NCBI GenBank assembly: GCA_947498765.1 | Contig: CANMLG010000019.1 | Span: 1 to 64,000 of the forward strand | Length of the DNA: 64,000 nt | Source: an uncultured Aquimarina sp. | Lineage (GTDB): Bacteria; Bacteroidota; Bacteroidia; Flavobacteriales; Flavobacteriaceae | Direction of reading: 5' to 3' | In this document: one piece after another, positions 1 to 9,903 of the stretch | How positions within the stretch are numbered: position 1 is the first letter of the stretch | Layout: the number at the start of each line of letters is the position of its first letter | Notes under the pieces: generated by a model | The model's input: the letters and a program-made list of their open reading frames with translations, nothing else | Told to the model about the DNA's origin: nothing | The model's database searches: none | Translations under genes and position numbers: made by a program

Positions 1-145
1 ATTTGAACAAAGGGTTCAACTTTAAAAAAGTCAAACCCTCTATATTTTAAACTTACACATTTTAAGGGATAGTGTCCTAATAAACTTTTTTTACATTATA
101 AGCCCAGACTAGAATAACTACTTTTCTTGGTTTGCATTCTGTAAT

Positions 146-3100
146 CTAAAGACACATTCTAACCCCCAATACGCTTACTCCATTACTTTTTTTTGTAATC
201 TGTATTTGGGTTTGAATACGCTCTTTTAAATTTTCGACATGAGAAATAATACCGATCATTTTACCTTCAGATTGCAAGGTTTCTAATGTTGAAATTACTG
301 TTTCTAGCGTATTTTTATCTAAGGTTCCAAAACCTTCATCAATAAATAAAGAATCTATTTTAACATTTTTACTTGCTAAATCGGATAAGCCCAAAGCTAA
401 GGCTAAACTAATAATAAATTTTTCGCCTCCACTTGAGGTATCCACTAATCGAACTTGGTCTGTTTGATAATGATCAATTAAATTGAAATTAAGTTCTTCT
501 TTAGGTTTGTAAGTTTCTTCCATTATTAATGAATATCGCTTATTTAACTTATACAAATGTACATTTGCTAGGTCCAATAAATTTTTCAGGGTTAAGCGTT
601 GTACATATATATTAAAGGCATCTTTAGAATTTCCTATAATTTGAAATAACTCCTTCCATACTTTACAAACCTCAACTTGCGCATCTATCTTTTTGTATAC
701 TTCTTTATTTCGATCTTTAATTTCTTGATCTTTTCTAAAAGCCTCTACTATTTTTCCTTTTTCTGTTAAAAGTTCTTTTCTTTTTACTTCTAATTCTTTT
801 AATAAGGTTTTGCTTTCTTCTTCTGTAGTTGTAAAATTTCGACTTTGAGTTAAGGCCGCCATAACCTTTGAATTTGCCAATTTTAAGGTTTCTAATTGAA
901 GTTGATTCTTTACAATACGCTCTTTGTTTGTACTGTATTTTAAAACCTCTTCATTAGAAAGCAATGCATTTTCAATGTTTTTTTTAGATTCAAACTCACT
1001 TTTTTTTATTTTAAAATCTAATGATCTATTTAATTCAGTTAGTGTAATTTCTATCGCCTTTTGTTCTTTTTCATTTTTCTCTTTCAATGTCTTTTGCTCA
1101 GTACTTAGTTTAATAAGGGATTGTAACTCCTTTTGAATTACTACTACTTTGTCATTTAATCGCTTTTTTTCTAATTGTAAACTGGTACGTTTATTTTCTA
1201 CTGTAAAAGTAATTGGTAAAATCGCTACGCGTTCCGTTTTTAATTTTTCAGCTAGAGTAACACTATCCTTTATAACTTTATAATATTCACTTTTTGAATT
1301 TTCAAGTTTTATTTGCTGTTCTTTATTATTTTGAAGCTTTGTATTAATTACAGTAGTTTCTGCTTCTAAATTATTTAAGTGCGTTTGCATTTTTGCATAC
1401 TTAGCAATCGAGGTTTTAATATTTTCAATAAATATATTAGTTGCTGCTATAGTTGGTAATTGGTAATTAAATTTTGAAAGTTTTGTTTTTAAATCAGTCT
1501 CTAAATGCCCACAACTAATTTGTAAATTATCAATTAACTTTTGTTTTGCCTCAATTTCTTCTTTTACGTTTTTTAGTTTTTCTGAATGTATAGCAACAGT
1601 AGTTGTTAATTTATTAATTACTTCTTTTTCTATTTTTAGTTTTTCCGATAATTTGGTTTGATTAGACTGTAATTGTTGTGAAAAAACCAAACGTTCATCT
1701 AAATATTTTAATTGACTTGAAGCTTTATTCAATTCTGCATTAATTACAGGCATATCTGTTAACTCACAAGCCAGATCAAGCTTATCAGAAATCGATTTAA
1801 ACTCCTTGAGTTCTTCTGAAATTGAATGAATTTGAGTTGTTAATCCATCAATAGTAGTTGTTAATTTTACTTCTCTTTTTTCAGATTCATTTATTGACGT
1901 ATTTATCTTTTTTAATTGAGCCTCACGCTTATTTAGTAATAACTCGGATTTAGAAACATCAATTTCTTTTAATTTTTTAGTAAAAGGATGTTCTTTAGAA
2001 CCACATAATCCGCATGGTATACCTGCTACTAAGTTTTTCCGGTCACTTTCATATTTTGATATACTTTTTTCTAAATCTAAAATTTTAACAGCATCTGTTA
2101 CTAAAATTGTTTGAGTTTCTTGTTCTTTTTTTAAAGTTTCAATATGTTTTTTAAGCGTTTCTAAAGTAGTAAATAGTTCCTTTTTTTGTATCAATTTGCT
2201 AGCTCGTTCTGCTCTCACTTTAATAGATTGCTCCCCTATATTTTTTAACTGCTTCCAATTTGATTCTGTTAGTATACTTTTATTTTTTTGAGCAATTAGA
2301 TCGGTTGTGTTATTTTTTGATAACTGCACCGTTATCTCTGAAAAAACTTTTTCTTGGTTTTCAATTTCAATAACTTTTTTTTCAAGAAGTTCTCTATCTT
2401 TTTTTAATAACTCATTTGTTATTTCTATCTCTTCATTCTTTTTATTAATAAAGGCTATATCCTTTATTAAGCCTTGTTTATTGGCTTTTAAGGTGGTTAA
2501 ATCTCTTGTCCAATTTGAAATTTCGGTATCAACTAATTTTAAAAATGCATGATCCGATACAAAAGCTTTTGTTTTATTAATTTCCGAATTTGTCGTTGTT
2601 AAAACCTCTGCCAGCTGTTTTTTTTCTTTTAATAATGACTCAATTTGTTTATCAATTTCAGCAACTTGTAATTCATTTTTTTGTCTATTAACTACCTCAT
2701 TCTTTAACTGACTATCCAATTTAGTTACTATATCAAATTTTGGTAACCATACTGCAAATTCTTGATCTATGGCAGTTACTTTTATAGATTGTTCTTTTTC
2801 TATTTTTTCTAGACTATCAATTTTTGGATATAACTTTTCTAATTCGCGCGCTATATTTTTTAATTGATTTGCTTTAGTCTCCTTTTCTTTTTCTATCCTA
2901 TTATGATCTTGAATTAGCTGGGCAAAAGGTGCTGCTTTTTCATGCTTTTTTAATAATTCTAATTCCGTTTTATGCTTTTCAATATAACTATCTATAGTTT
3001 TTGAATCTTTATCTAACTCATCTGATTCTTTAGCTAATTTTTTAAAACTGATATACCAGTCTACTATATATTGAATTGATTTTATCTCTTTTTCTGTATG

Positions 3101-3808
3101 CAAAATAGTATTATCAAGCACTTTATTTTTTTCTGATAATTCTATTTTAACCTCATCGGTCAATACATCATCGGCATTTATTTTAGTTTGAATTTCTTTT
3201 AATTTATTTTCTTCAAAAGCTTTTCTTTCTAAAATACCTTGCCCTATTTTTTTATAAATCTGTTCGCCTGTAATTTGTTCTAATAACTTTCCTTTTTCAG
3301 GACCTTTAGCTGATAAAAATGAAGCAAATTCTCCTTGAGCTAACATTACCGATCTTAAAAATTGATTATAATCTAACTGAGTAACTCTTATAATTTCGGT
3401 AAGTAAAATCCTTTTTTGAGTAGCTAAAATAGTATCGGTAGTTAGATTTTTTAAACTTACTTCTTCCTTAGGGTTTTTATATTTTTTCCCTTTTTTATCA
3501 GCAACCCTAATACCCCAAAATGCTTCATAAACTATAGTATCATTTTCAAAGGTAAGTCTAGTAAATGCCTGTTGCGCGCCATGACTTACAACATCTACTA
3601 ATGTTCCTTTTGTGCCGTTAAAACGAGGTACATTATGATATAAAGCTATGGTAATGGCATCTAAAACCGTTGTTTTTCCTGCGCCTGTCGCTCCAGTTAT
3701 AGCATACAAACCAACATCTTTAAACTGTTCGTTTTGAAAATCGATTACAATAGTTTCATCTGATTTCAATGAATTTATATTTTGTAATTCTATCTTTAAA
3801 ATTTTCAT
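146..3808 (-). CDS. sbcC: SbcC, ATPase subunit of the SbcCD (Rad50/Mre11-like) nuclease
   Basis: This is the large ATPase of the SbcCD complex, which opens and trims hairpins and protein-blocked DNA ends in the cytoplasm. The 1220-residue protein has a Walker A motif GATGAGKT at residues 39-46. Long coiled-coil arms, rich in Lys, Glu and Leu, flank a zinc hook CGLC near residue 600. An ABC signature (SSGGEK) and a Walker B segment (LFIDEGFGTLD) lie near the C terminus, and this order is diagnostic of the Rad50/SbcC family. It follows sbcD with a 12-bp gap, so the two are almost certainly cotranscribed. The length is on the long side of normal for Bacteroidota SbcC. I see nothing broken. The assignment is secure; substrate details come from the family. 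Confidence 0.96.
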   Translation of the reverse strand: MKILKIELQNINSLKSDETIVIDFQNEQFKDVGLYAITGATGAGKTTVLDAITIALYHNVPRFNGTKGTLVDVVSHGAQQAFTRLTFENDTIVYEAFWGIRVADKKGKKYKNPKEEVSLKNLTTDTILATQKRILLTEIIRVTQLDYNQFLRSVMLAQGEFASFLSAKGPEKGKLLEQITGEQIYKKIGQGILERKAFEENKLKEIQTKINADDVLTDEVKIELSEKNKVLDNTILHTEKEIKSIQYIVDWYISFKKLAKESDELDKDSKTIDSYIEKHKTELELLKKHEKAAPFAQLIQDHNRIEKEKETKANQLKNIARELEKLYPKIDSLEKIEKEQSIKVTAIDQEFAVWLPKFDIVTKLDSQLKNEVVNRQKNELQVAEIDKQIESLLKEKKQLAEVLTTTNSEINKTKAFVSDHAFLKLVDTEISNWTRDLTTLKANKQGLIKDIAFINKKNEEIEITNELLKKDRELLEKKVIEIENQEKVFSEITVQLSKNNTTDLIAQKNKSILTESNWKQLKNIGEQSIKVRAERASKLIQKKELFTTLETLKKHIETLKKEQETQTILVTDAVKILDLEKSISKYESDRKNLVAGIPCGLCGSKEHPFTKKLKEIDVSKSELLLNKREAQLKKINTSINESEKREVKLTTTIDGLTTQIHSISEELKEFKSISDKLDLACELTDMPVINAELNKASSQLKYLDERLVFSQQLQSNQTKLSEKLKIEKEVINKLTTTVAIHSEKLKNVKEEIEAKQKLIDNLQISCGHLETDLKTKLSKFNYQLPTIAATNIFIENIKTSIAKYAKMQTHLNNLEAETTVINTKLQNNKEQQIKLENSKSEYYKVIKDSVTLAEKLKTERVAILPITFTVENKRTSLQLEKKRLNDKVVVIQKELQSLIKLSTEQKTLKEKNEKEQKAIEITLTELNRSLDFKIKKSEFESKKNIENALLSNEEVLKYSTNKERIVKNQLQLETLKLANSKVMAALTQSRNFTTTEEESKTLLKELEVKRKELLTEKGKIVEAFRKDQEIKDRNKEVYKKIDAQVEVCKVWKELFQIIGNSKDAFNIYVQRLTLKNLLDLANVHLYKLNKRYSLIMEETYKPKEELNFNLIDHYQTDQVRLVDTSSGGEKFIISLALALGLSDLASKNVKIDSLFIDEGFGTLDKNTLETVISTLETLQSEGKMIGIISHVENLKERIQTQIQITKKSNGVSVLGVRMCL

Positions 3809-3820
3809 AACCGCCTATCC

Positions 3821-5023
3821 TTATTGATTTTTAACCAATTGTAATACCTCGTTAAAAGCATCCCATATTTGGGGCCTTTCTTTCAAATCAATATCCATTT
3901 CTTTACATTTTAACTTAAAAACCTCGGTAGGAACTAATTCTTTAATGGATTTTGTGTTTTCTAATAGCTCTTCAATCCCTTTTATTTTTCTTTGATTTTT
4001 CAAAGCTATTTTTAATATATCAAAGGAATATTTTTCAGCCGCTTTTTTTAAATCTTCCGTATTAACGGTATTCGTTTCATTTAATACAATTTCCACCCAA
4101 GGCGTTAGCTGATAAGTATTAGAAATTATACTTGGAAATTTATCAATGCACTCTTTAATTGTTCCTTTCAACCTATAGAACGCTCTAAATCGAGGTACGA
4201 CAACCTCTTTTGTTTCTTTAATTTTAGTATCCTCAATTGTTAAAACAATTATTTTTTTATCGTAATCGATTTCACTAAAACTCAAAATATTTGGAGATCC
4301 TGAATATCTAATTTTACTATTTTCGTCAACGATCTGCGGTCTATGTAAATGCCCTAATGCTACATAATCAAAATAAGTCGGGAAATCTGCTGCTCCAATA
4401 TGCCCTAATGTTCCCACATAAATATTTTGCTCACTATCGGAAACAGAACCACCTATTGCAAATAAATGCCCCATAGCTATAACTGGTGCTTTATTTGTAT
4501 TAATCGCTTTACATTGCTTAGCACATAAACTATAATGATTAATTAAGGCTTTTTTGTATTTATCGGTTAACTCATCAAAGGACTCCCCTGCTACTGCTCG
4601 CCTGATATCCCCATCGCGTAAATAGGGCACAGCAGCAACAATTACTTTTTCTCCATTTATTTCAATCTCGAAAACCTCATCTTCAATATTTTCTGTGGCC
4701 TTTCCTATTACCTTAATTGATAATGCATTTAAAATATGTTTTGGAGCATTAAGCGTACCTGGAGAATCATGATTACCTCCTGTAATTATAATTGATTTGC
4801 AAGTTGTTGCTTTTAATTTTACTAAAAAACTGTAGTACAATTCTAAACTTTGGTTTGACGGTGATCCTGTATCAAAAATATCTCCAGAAATTAAAAGCAC
4901 GTCTATGGATTGAGCAATGATATATTTTTCAATCCAACTTAAAAATAGGCTTTGTTCGGCTAACTGAGATTGGTCATGTAATCTGTGACCTAAATGCCAA
5001 TCGGCTGTGTGAAGTATTTTCAT
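3821..5023 (-). CDS. sbcD: SbcD, metallo-nuclease subunit of SbcCD
   Basis: This is the Mn-dependent exonuclease/endonuclease partner of SbcC, homologous to Mre11. The 400-residue protein carries all the calcineurin-type phosphoesterase motifs in order: HTADWHLG at the N terminus, GDIFD, GGNHDSP, then GHLFA and LGHLHRPQ, which provide the two-metal ligands. The ATG at 5023 starts directly before the conserved MKILHTADWH, so the start is firm. It is the first gene of the sbcD-sbcC pair. A hairpin upstream at about 5072-5114 separates it from the preceding minus-strand gene. It is complete, with no odd features. Confidence 0.96.
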   Translation of the reverse strand: MKILHTADWHLGHRLHDQSQLAEQSLFLSWIEKYIIAQSIDVLLISGDIFDTGSPSNQSLELYYSFLVKLKATTCKSIIITGGNHDSPGTLNAPKHILNALSIKVIGKATENIEDEVFEIEINGEKVIVAAVPYLRDGDIRRAVAGESFDELTDKYKKALINHYSLCAKQCKAINTNKAPVIAMGHLFAIGGSVSDSEQNIYVGTLGHIGAADFPTYFDYVALGHLHRPQIVDENSKIRYSGSPNILSFSEIDYDKKIIVLTIEDTKIKETKEVVVPRFRAFYRLKGTIKECIDKFPSIISNTYQLTPWVEIVLNETNTVNTEDLKKAAEKYSFDILKIALKNQRKIKGIEELLENTKSIKELVPTEVFKLKCKEMDIDLKERPQIWDAFNEVLQLVKNQ

Positions 5024-5071
5024 TTAGTTTTCTGAATTATTACATGTATATAATAACAATAAAATAATAAA

Positions 5072-5114
5072 GAAGAAAGCAATTAATCTAATTTCGATTA
5101 AAACTTCTTTCTTC
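5072..5114 (-). terminator. Hairpin terminator after the Gfo/Idh/MocA gene
   Basis: GAAGAAAG at 5072-5079 pairs with CTTTCTTC at 5107-5114. An inner TTAATC/GATTAA stem lies within, and a T-rich stretch follows on the minus strand. It sits between the stop of the oxidoreductase gene and sbcD, which fits a factor-independent terminator or transcript 3' end. Confidence 0.55.
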
Positions 5115-5172
5115 AATACAAAATATATTTAGTCTTCTATTCCTTTTCTAAATGATGCAATTTTCAAATCAA

Positions 5173-6150
5173 TTAACACCTATCCAATATTTTATCCATT
5201 ACCCAAGAGGTGTGCATAGCTGATACTCCACTTGAAGGGTGTGAAATTCCTGAAACTAGTTGAGATTTCATGGCTTCTACATGGTACAATTGAATATTTT
5301 CTGGATGTGCTATTTCAAAATGCTGTTCGTTTGCTCCCTTTTTTAAAATAATAGGTTCATTCTTAAACATTGAGAATGCTATTTTTCCTTGTGAGCCTGT
5401 AATTTCTATATGATCTTCTACTTTTTCTGCACCAAAATTCCAACTTCCGGTACCTGTAACTCCTGACTCGTGCAACCAACTCCCCACTATGGCATCTTTT
5501 GAAGTGTATAAGCCTTGCTGATTTACAGCAATGCCTTTAGCCTCAATAATATTTCCTAATAAATAGATAAACAAATCTAAACCATGACTTGCCAAATCAT
5601 CAAAATAACCACCGTAGGCAATAGATTTATCTGTTCGCCAATTGTAATCCGTTGTTAAATCTATCGGTTTTGGTGTACGCGTTAAATGCCAATTGATATG
5701 TCTAATTTTTCCTATTTCATTATTTTCTAGCAGTGCTTTAACTTTATTAAAACGCGGCAAACTCCTTCTGTAATAAGCTACAAAAAGGGAGTCTTCTTTT
5801 CCTTTAAATGCTTCAACTATTTTTTGACATTCAGCATAACTAGGTGCCATAGGCTTTTCAATACAACATATTTTATCCGCTTTGGCTATTTTAAGCGCAT
5901 ATTCTAAGTGACTATCGGGCGGAGTAGCGATATACACAGCATCAATTTCTGGATCATTAATTAAATCATCGGCATTACCAAAAAACCTTGCAACATCATG
6001 TCGTTTAGCATAATCCTCTGCCTTTTCTATGGTTCGTCGCATTACTGCTACCAATTCAAAACCCGTTACTTTTTGATAAGCTGGACCACTTTTTACTTCA
6101 GTAACATCACCACAACCAATAATTCCCCATTTATATGTTTTTTTACTCAT
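5173..6150 (-). CDS. Gfo/Idh/MocA family NAD(P)-dependent oxidoreductase
   Basis: A 325-residue cytoplasmic dehydrogenase of the glucose-fructose oxidoreductase/inositol dehydrogenase family. The N terminus carries the Rossmann signature WGIIGCGDVTE. It continues into the ATPPDSH strand and the CIEKPMA motif (EKP, with the lysine near the active site), followed by the family's beta-sheet C-terminal domain with a GGYFDDLASHGLDL segment supplying the catalytic Asp/His pair. The substrate cannot be read from sequence; members oxidise or reduce sugars, inositols and related polyols. It lies 17 bp downstream of the M1 aminopeptidase gene on the same strand, so the two are probably cotranscribed, although no functional link between them is obvious. 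Confidence 0.9.
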   Translation of the reverse strand: MSKKTYKWGIIGCGDVTEVKSGPAYQKVTGFELVAVMRRTIEKAEDYAKRHDVARFFGNADDLINDPEIDAVYIATPPDSHLEYALKIAKADKICCIEKPMAPSYAECQKIVEAFKGKEDSLFVAYYRRSLPRFNKVKALLENNEIGKIRHINWHLTRTPKPIDLTTDYNWRTDKSIAYGGYFDDLASHGLDLFIYLLGNIIEAKGIAVNQQGLYTSKDAIVGSWLHESGVTGTGSWNFGAEKVEDHIEITGSQGKIAFSMFKNEPIILKKGANEQHFEIAHPENIQLYHVEAMKSQLVSGISHPSSGVSAMHTSWVMDKILDRC

Positions 6151-6167
6151 TTTTTTATGCTAAATTT

Positions 6168-8738
6168 TTAATCTTTTTTTTGATACTTTCTGAGCAATTG
6201 ATCCGAAGCTTGTAGTAATTTACGTTTTAAATTAGCATCCAAATCTTTGTGCTTTTTTAAATAATCCTCTACTAACAAATAAGCCTCTTTTGATGCATAT
6301 TGACCAATGGTATTGTCCAACCAACCTTTTGGAAAAAAAATATCTCCTGTTTTCTGAATTTCTTCCAATAAATTTAAACTTTGTGCAACCGATTTAATTG
6401 CTATTTTTTGTTGTAATGGATGGTGTAAAAATCCACATGCTATTAATACCCAACTTTCCTTTTCTCTGTTTTTTAAATCTTTAAAAGATTCAAAAAAAGT
6501 ATGACGCATTACTGGATCAAAAGATAATGCTGGTTTTAAAAAATCAAATCGTTTAATTTTATCGGGATTTGTCAATTCGTTTTTGGCTTTTAATAAAATA
6601 GCATCTGCTTTAGGATGCCTATATAATGCTAATACTTGTGCTAGCTTTGTATAATCATCTTGATTTAAAATCAAATTTTCAATTTTATACTCTTTATTCC
6701 AAATTTTAAATAGAGTTGACTTACCCGTATTAGAATACGCTATATTTTGATAAGCCTTAAAAATAGTTTTTTTACTGTTTTTTGAAGTATTATTACTTTG
6801 TAATCTTGTTAACAAAACATTTTCTAGGTCGGTCTGATATTTTAATCGTTCTGATGCTTCAAAATAATTCCAAAACAATTTGGAAATGGTATTAGTAAGC
6901 AAAAGTAATATTTGCTCATTTGTTTCAATTTCCAAGCCTTTTTTAAAACTTTCAAATGCTATTATTTTATCAATATTGCCATTAAGTACTACCTCAAAAC
7001 TATTTATATATTCTTGAGCTCTAGAAACTTCATTTTTTATAAACGCTATTTGTTTAATCTTGTTTTCATTAGCTGGAAAAACCCCATATCCATAAGCATT
7101 ACTATTGTACAAAATATATTCGGGCTTTGGTAAACCCAATACTTCTGGTATAAATATATTTTTTGCATTACTATTTATAGGTATTGTTTTAATAGTATCT
7201 GCATACACTAAACTTATATCAAATAACTGTGGCCATAATTTATCCGATCCATCTTCAGCATGCTGTGTTAAACGAAATGATTTAAATGTATTATTATTTT
7301 CATAGGCTATTTCTGCGTTAAAAATGGGTCTGCCCGAAGAATTTACCCAAACCTCACTCCACTCTTTTAAATCTAAAGTAGTTTTACTATCTAATATATT
7401 TACTAAGTCATTCCAGTCTGCATTACTATTTGCATAGGTTTTAATATATTCTTGAACCCCTTCTTTAAATTTCATTGTCCCTAATGCAAATTCTAACTGC
7501 CGCATCATAATTGGTGCTTTATTATAAATAATACTTCCGTAAAGGGAACCTGCATTATTTAAATTAGTTAAATGCTGCCTAATTGGATTTGTGCCTTTAG
7601 TTCTATCAACACTATATGCCCTTGGATAATGTGAGGTTAAAAATTGTAACTCGTGATTTATATCTTTAAATTCTGGATTGATAATTTTATCTGCCATAAA
7701 ATTAGCGAAAACCTCTTTCATCCAAACATCATTAAACCAATGCATGGTTACTAAATTTCCAAACCACATGTGTGCTGTTTCGTGCGCAATTAATTTTGCT
7801 CGAAACAATTCTTGATTTCGGGTAGCACTTTCATCTAAAAACATACTAGAAGCTCGGTATTGTACTGCACCTACATGCTCCATACCGCGATACTGAAAAC
7901 CTGGTATGACAGCAAAGTCAAATTTTTGAAAAGGAAAATTATACTGTGTATAGGCTTCTAAAAAGTCAAGTGAAGCTTGATGCAAATTAAAAATAGGCTG
8001 CTCACTAGCTTTTATTTTTCGCATATTTGTTTCTCTATGAAGCATTTCCATAGATTGTTGGGTAGTTTTAGAAATAAGCTTATCAAATTTACCTACCACA
8101 AATGAAAATAAATATGTACTCATTTTATCCGTTTTTCCAAACTGATAAGTAATGGTATTATCATGTATATTTTTTTCTTTAAGAGTTGCACCACAAAGAA
8201 CTTCCCAATGCTTAGGGGCTGTAATACTAAGTTTGTATTCAGCCTTTAAATCTGGTTGATCAAAACAAGGGAATAATGTACGTGCTCTGTCCGGAACTAA
8301 CAATGTATACAGGTAATCGCTATTTCTATTTAATGATAATTCTCCTGCTATAAATATTATTTCAATACTGTTATTTCCTGTATTTAACCATTCTTGATTT
8401 ATTATAATATGTTCTTTATCAAAAACAATAGGAACTTTTTTTTTATTGACTTTTATACTTTTTAAAGCACTTACATCTTCTTTAAAATCTAGGTATAACG
8501 GATGTGATAAATCAGTTACGGAGGTTTTTATCAATAAGGATGATGCAATGGATTCTTGTCTATTTTCAGGAATTTTAAAAGACAAGTTATAAGTTATATC
8601 TTTTAACTGTTTACTTCGATATGCTGCTAAATCTAAACTAACACCTTCAATGTTTTTAACAACTAATGTATTATTTGTTGTTTGAGCAATCAAAGTACTA
8701 CTCAAAAAATAAATAAACATATAAATGGATAGCTTCAT
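6168..8738 (-). CDS. M1 family zinc aminopeptidase (aminopeptidase N-like)
   Basis: An 856-residue secreted or periplasmic zinc metallopeptidase that would release N-terminal residues from peptides. A signal peptide is visible at residues 1-18, ending in LIAQ. The N-terminal beta-saddle domain is followed by the catalytic zinc site HETAHMWFGN around residue 317, with the third ligand Glu in KEVFANF 18-20 residues later. The C-terminal half is helical, as in ERAP/APN-type M1 enzymes. The exopeptidase motif, usually GAMEN, reads GMEH here, so the final Asn is replaced by His. The gene is intact and precedes the Gfo/Idh/MocA gene by 17 bp. Confidence 0.92.
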   Translation of the reverse strand: MKLSIYMFIYFLSSTLIAQTTNNTLVVKNIEGVSLDLAAYRSKQLKDITYNLSFKIPENRQESIASSLLIKTSVTDLSHPLYLDFKEDVSALKSIKVNKKKVPIVFDKEHIIINQEWLNTGNNSIEIIFIAGELSLNRNSDYLYTLLVPDRARTLFPCFDQPDLKAEYKLSITAPKHWEVLCGATLKEKNIHDNTITYQFGKTDKMSTYLFSFVVGKFDKLISKTTQQSMEMLHRETNMRKIKASEQPIFNLHQASLDFLEAYTQYNFPFQKFDFAVIPGFQYRGMEHVGAVQYRASSMFLDESATRNQELFRAKLIAHETAHMWFGNLVTMHWFNDVWMKEVFANFMADKIINPEFKDINHELQFLTSHYPRAYSVDRTKGTNPIRQHLTNLNNAGSLYGSIIYNKAPIMMRQLEFALGTMKFKEGVQEYIKTYANSNADWNDLVNILDSKTTLDLKEWSEVWVNSSGRPIFNAEIAYENNNTFKSFRLTQHAEDGSDKLWPQLFDISLVYADTIKTIPINSNAKNIFIPEVLGLPKPEYILYNSNAYGYGVFPANENKIKQIAFIKNEVSRAQEYINSFEVVLNGNIDKIIAFESFKKGLEIETNEQILLLLTNTISKLFWNYFEASERLKYQTDLENVLLTRLQSNNTSKNSKKTIFKAYQNIAYSNTGKSTLFKIWNKEYKIENLILNQDDYTKLAQVLALYRHPKADAILLKAKNELTNPDKIKRFDFLKPALSFDPVMRHTFFESFKDLKNREKESWVLIACGFLHHPLQQKIAIKSVAQSLNLLEEIQKTGDIFFPKGWLDNTIGQYASKEAYLLVEDYLKKHKDLDANLKRKLLQASDQLLRKYQKKD

Positions 8739-8840
8739 TTTTTTACAGAAAGATAAGTAATAATACTTAGTAATCTAGTACATGTATTAAAAAAACTACC
8801 AAGTTTTATAAGCATATCTTGATGCATAAAATTCAATTCA

Positions 8841-8880
8841 AAACTATTATTACCTATGGTTTTATAGATAATAATAGTTT
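8841..8880 (-). terminator. Hairpin downstream of the NTF2-like gene
   Basis: AAACTATTATTA at 8841-8852 is perfectly complementary to TAATAATAGTTT at 8869-8880, forming a 12-bp AT-only stem with a 16-nt loop. It lies about 95 bp past the stop of the minus-strand NTF2-like gene. It could be a terminator or just a palindromic stretch; the lack of GC pairs lowers confidence. Confidence 0.4.
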
Positions 8881-8973
8881 AATACGTTAGCTTATAAAAG
8901 TATTTTTAATTTATTATTAAAGGCTAACATTTTAAAGGATAAATACTGTAATAATTAGCACTACCAATCACTT

Positions 8974-9411
8974 TTAAGGAATTAGCGTTACATAATCTTG
9001 AATTACTTGCCATTTTCCTTTTGTTTTTACTAGAGAGTAAAAATTCTTTAATGTGGGTTTACCAGGACTAGTTAGTGTAACTTTTATTGAAGCCATGTGG
9101 TCTCCTATAAACTCTATTCCTTCATAATTTGTATCTCTCTTATACCCACCAAATTTTTTAGCTTTTATAAAAGACATATAAGTTGACTTGTCTAAAATTG
9201 ATGTCCCATCCTTTTTTCCATCATATAAGGCGACCCTAAAGTCATCGTGTAAATAAGGTTTTAATTTTTTTACATCATTGATATCACCCGCATTTAGGTA
9301 TGCTTCTAAAGTCGATTTCACTTCATTTTCATTTCCATTTTGAGCGTTCAATTGAACTGATAAACAAACGATTAACAACGTTGTTAATAGTGACAAAATT
9401 TTTGTTTTCAT
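8974..9411 (-). CDS. Secreted NTF2/SnoaL-like (putative lumazine-binding type) protein
   Basis: A 145-residue protein with a clear signal peptide (MKTKILSLLTTLLIVCLSVQLNAQ) and one small alpha+beta cone domain. The pattern is: helix with VKSTLEAYLNAGD, LKPYLHDDFRVALYDG, a TYMSFIKAKKFGG segment, then strands ending in KGKWQVIQDYVTLI. This resembles the DUF4878/SnoaL/lumazine-binding-like NTF2 fold, whose members are ligand-binding or enzymatic. No catalytic function can be assigned. Its start lies 33 bp from an 18-bp operator identical to that in front of the neighbouring marR-like gene, so it is probably a direct target of that regulator. Confidence 0.75.
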   Translation of the reverse strand: MKTKILSLLTTLLIVCLSVQLNAQNGNENEVKSTLEAYLNAGDINDVKKLKPYLHDDFRVALYDGKKDGTSILDKSTYMSFIKAKKFGGYKRDTNYEGIEFIGDHMASIKVTLTSPGKPTLKNFYSLVKTKGKWQVIQDYVTLIP

Positions 9412-9429
9412 AATTTTAAAGATTAAAGA

Positions 9430-9458
9430 TTAATATAATTTTTTAGTTAGCTAGACAA
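9430..9458 (-). promoter_or_regulatory. Promoter of the NTF2-like gene
   Basis: On the minus strand a TTG (plus-strand CAA at 9456-9458) is followed after 18 nt by TATATTAA (plus 9430-9437). This approximates the Bacteroidota TTG-N19-TAnnTTTG promoter. The TTG lies inside the operator at 9444-9461, so a bound repressor would block it. Confidence 0.5.
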
Positions 9459-9461
9459 CTA
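9444..9461. promoter_or_regulatory. MarR-type operator copy 1
   Basis: The sequence TAGTTAGCTAGACAACTA is an imperfect palindrome (TAGTT-nn-CTAG-nn-AACTA). It is identical over 18 bp to the copy at 9919-9936 in front of the marR-like gene. It overlaps the -33 element of the NTF2-like gene promoter. A binding site for the adjacent MarR protein is an inference from position, symmetry and duplication. Confidence 0.75.
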
Positions 9462-9473
9462 AAATGATAAAAA

Positions 9474-9899
9474 TTAGTTATCTAAATTTTCTCTGATTTT
9501 TTTCAAAATTATTTGAATATTTTCCTTTTCATATTCTGCCAATTCACTCAAACCTGTAAAGCGAATTTTCTCTATAATTGGATACATTGTATTAATTAAT
9601 TTTTTTCCCTTAGCAGAAATTGACAACTCCACTTTTCTCGAATCATTTAAAGCATTATTTTTAATTATAAATCCTTTTTTTTCTAATTGATTTACCATTC
9701 TTGAAATGGTCGGTTTATCCTTTACTAATTTTTCACCAACAGCAATTTGACTAATCGCTTCATTTTCATTTATTACATTTAATACTAACCACTGTTCTAT
9801 GGTAATATCAATGCCATTTGACTTCAGTACATTTTGTCCGTATTGCCTAATTCTTCTTGCCGTAAGCTCTATTTGAAAATAGATATTATTGTTAATCAT
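9474..9899 (-). CDS. MarR family transcriptional regulator
   Basis: A 141-residue winged-helix dimeric repressor/activator. The central wHTH region shows the usual order: ITIEQWLVLNVINENEAISQIAVGEKLVKDKPTISRMVNQLEKKGFI as helices 2-4, then the wing (NALNDSRKVELSISAKGKKL), and C-terminal dimerisation helices. The promoter contains an 18-bp palindromic operator at 9919-9936, also present before the downstream NTF2-like gene, suggesting autoregulation. The -7 element ends only a few bases before the ATG at 9899, so the mRNA would be nearly leaderless unless translation begins further in. The ligand is unknown. Confidence 0.92.
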   Translation of the reverse strand: MINNNIYFQIELTARRIRQYGQNVLKSNGIDITIEQWLVLNVINENEAISQIAVGEKLVKDKPTISRMVNQLEKKGFIIKNNALNDSRKVELSISAKGKKLINTMYPIIEKIRFTGLSELAEYEKENIQIILKKIRENLDN

Positions 9900-9903
9900 G
9901 GTG

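Noticed and set aside
1-145. Possible gene or repeat downstream of sbcC
   Set aside because: The 145 bp at the window edge show no open frame or hairpin that can be supported.
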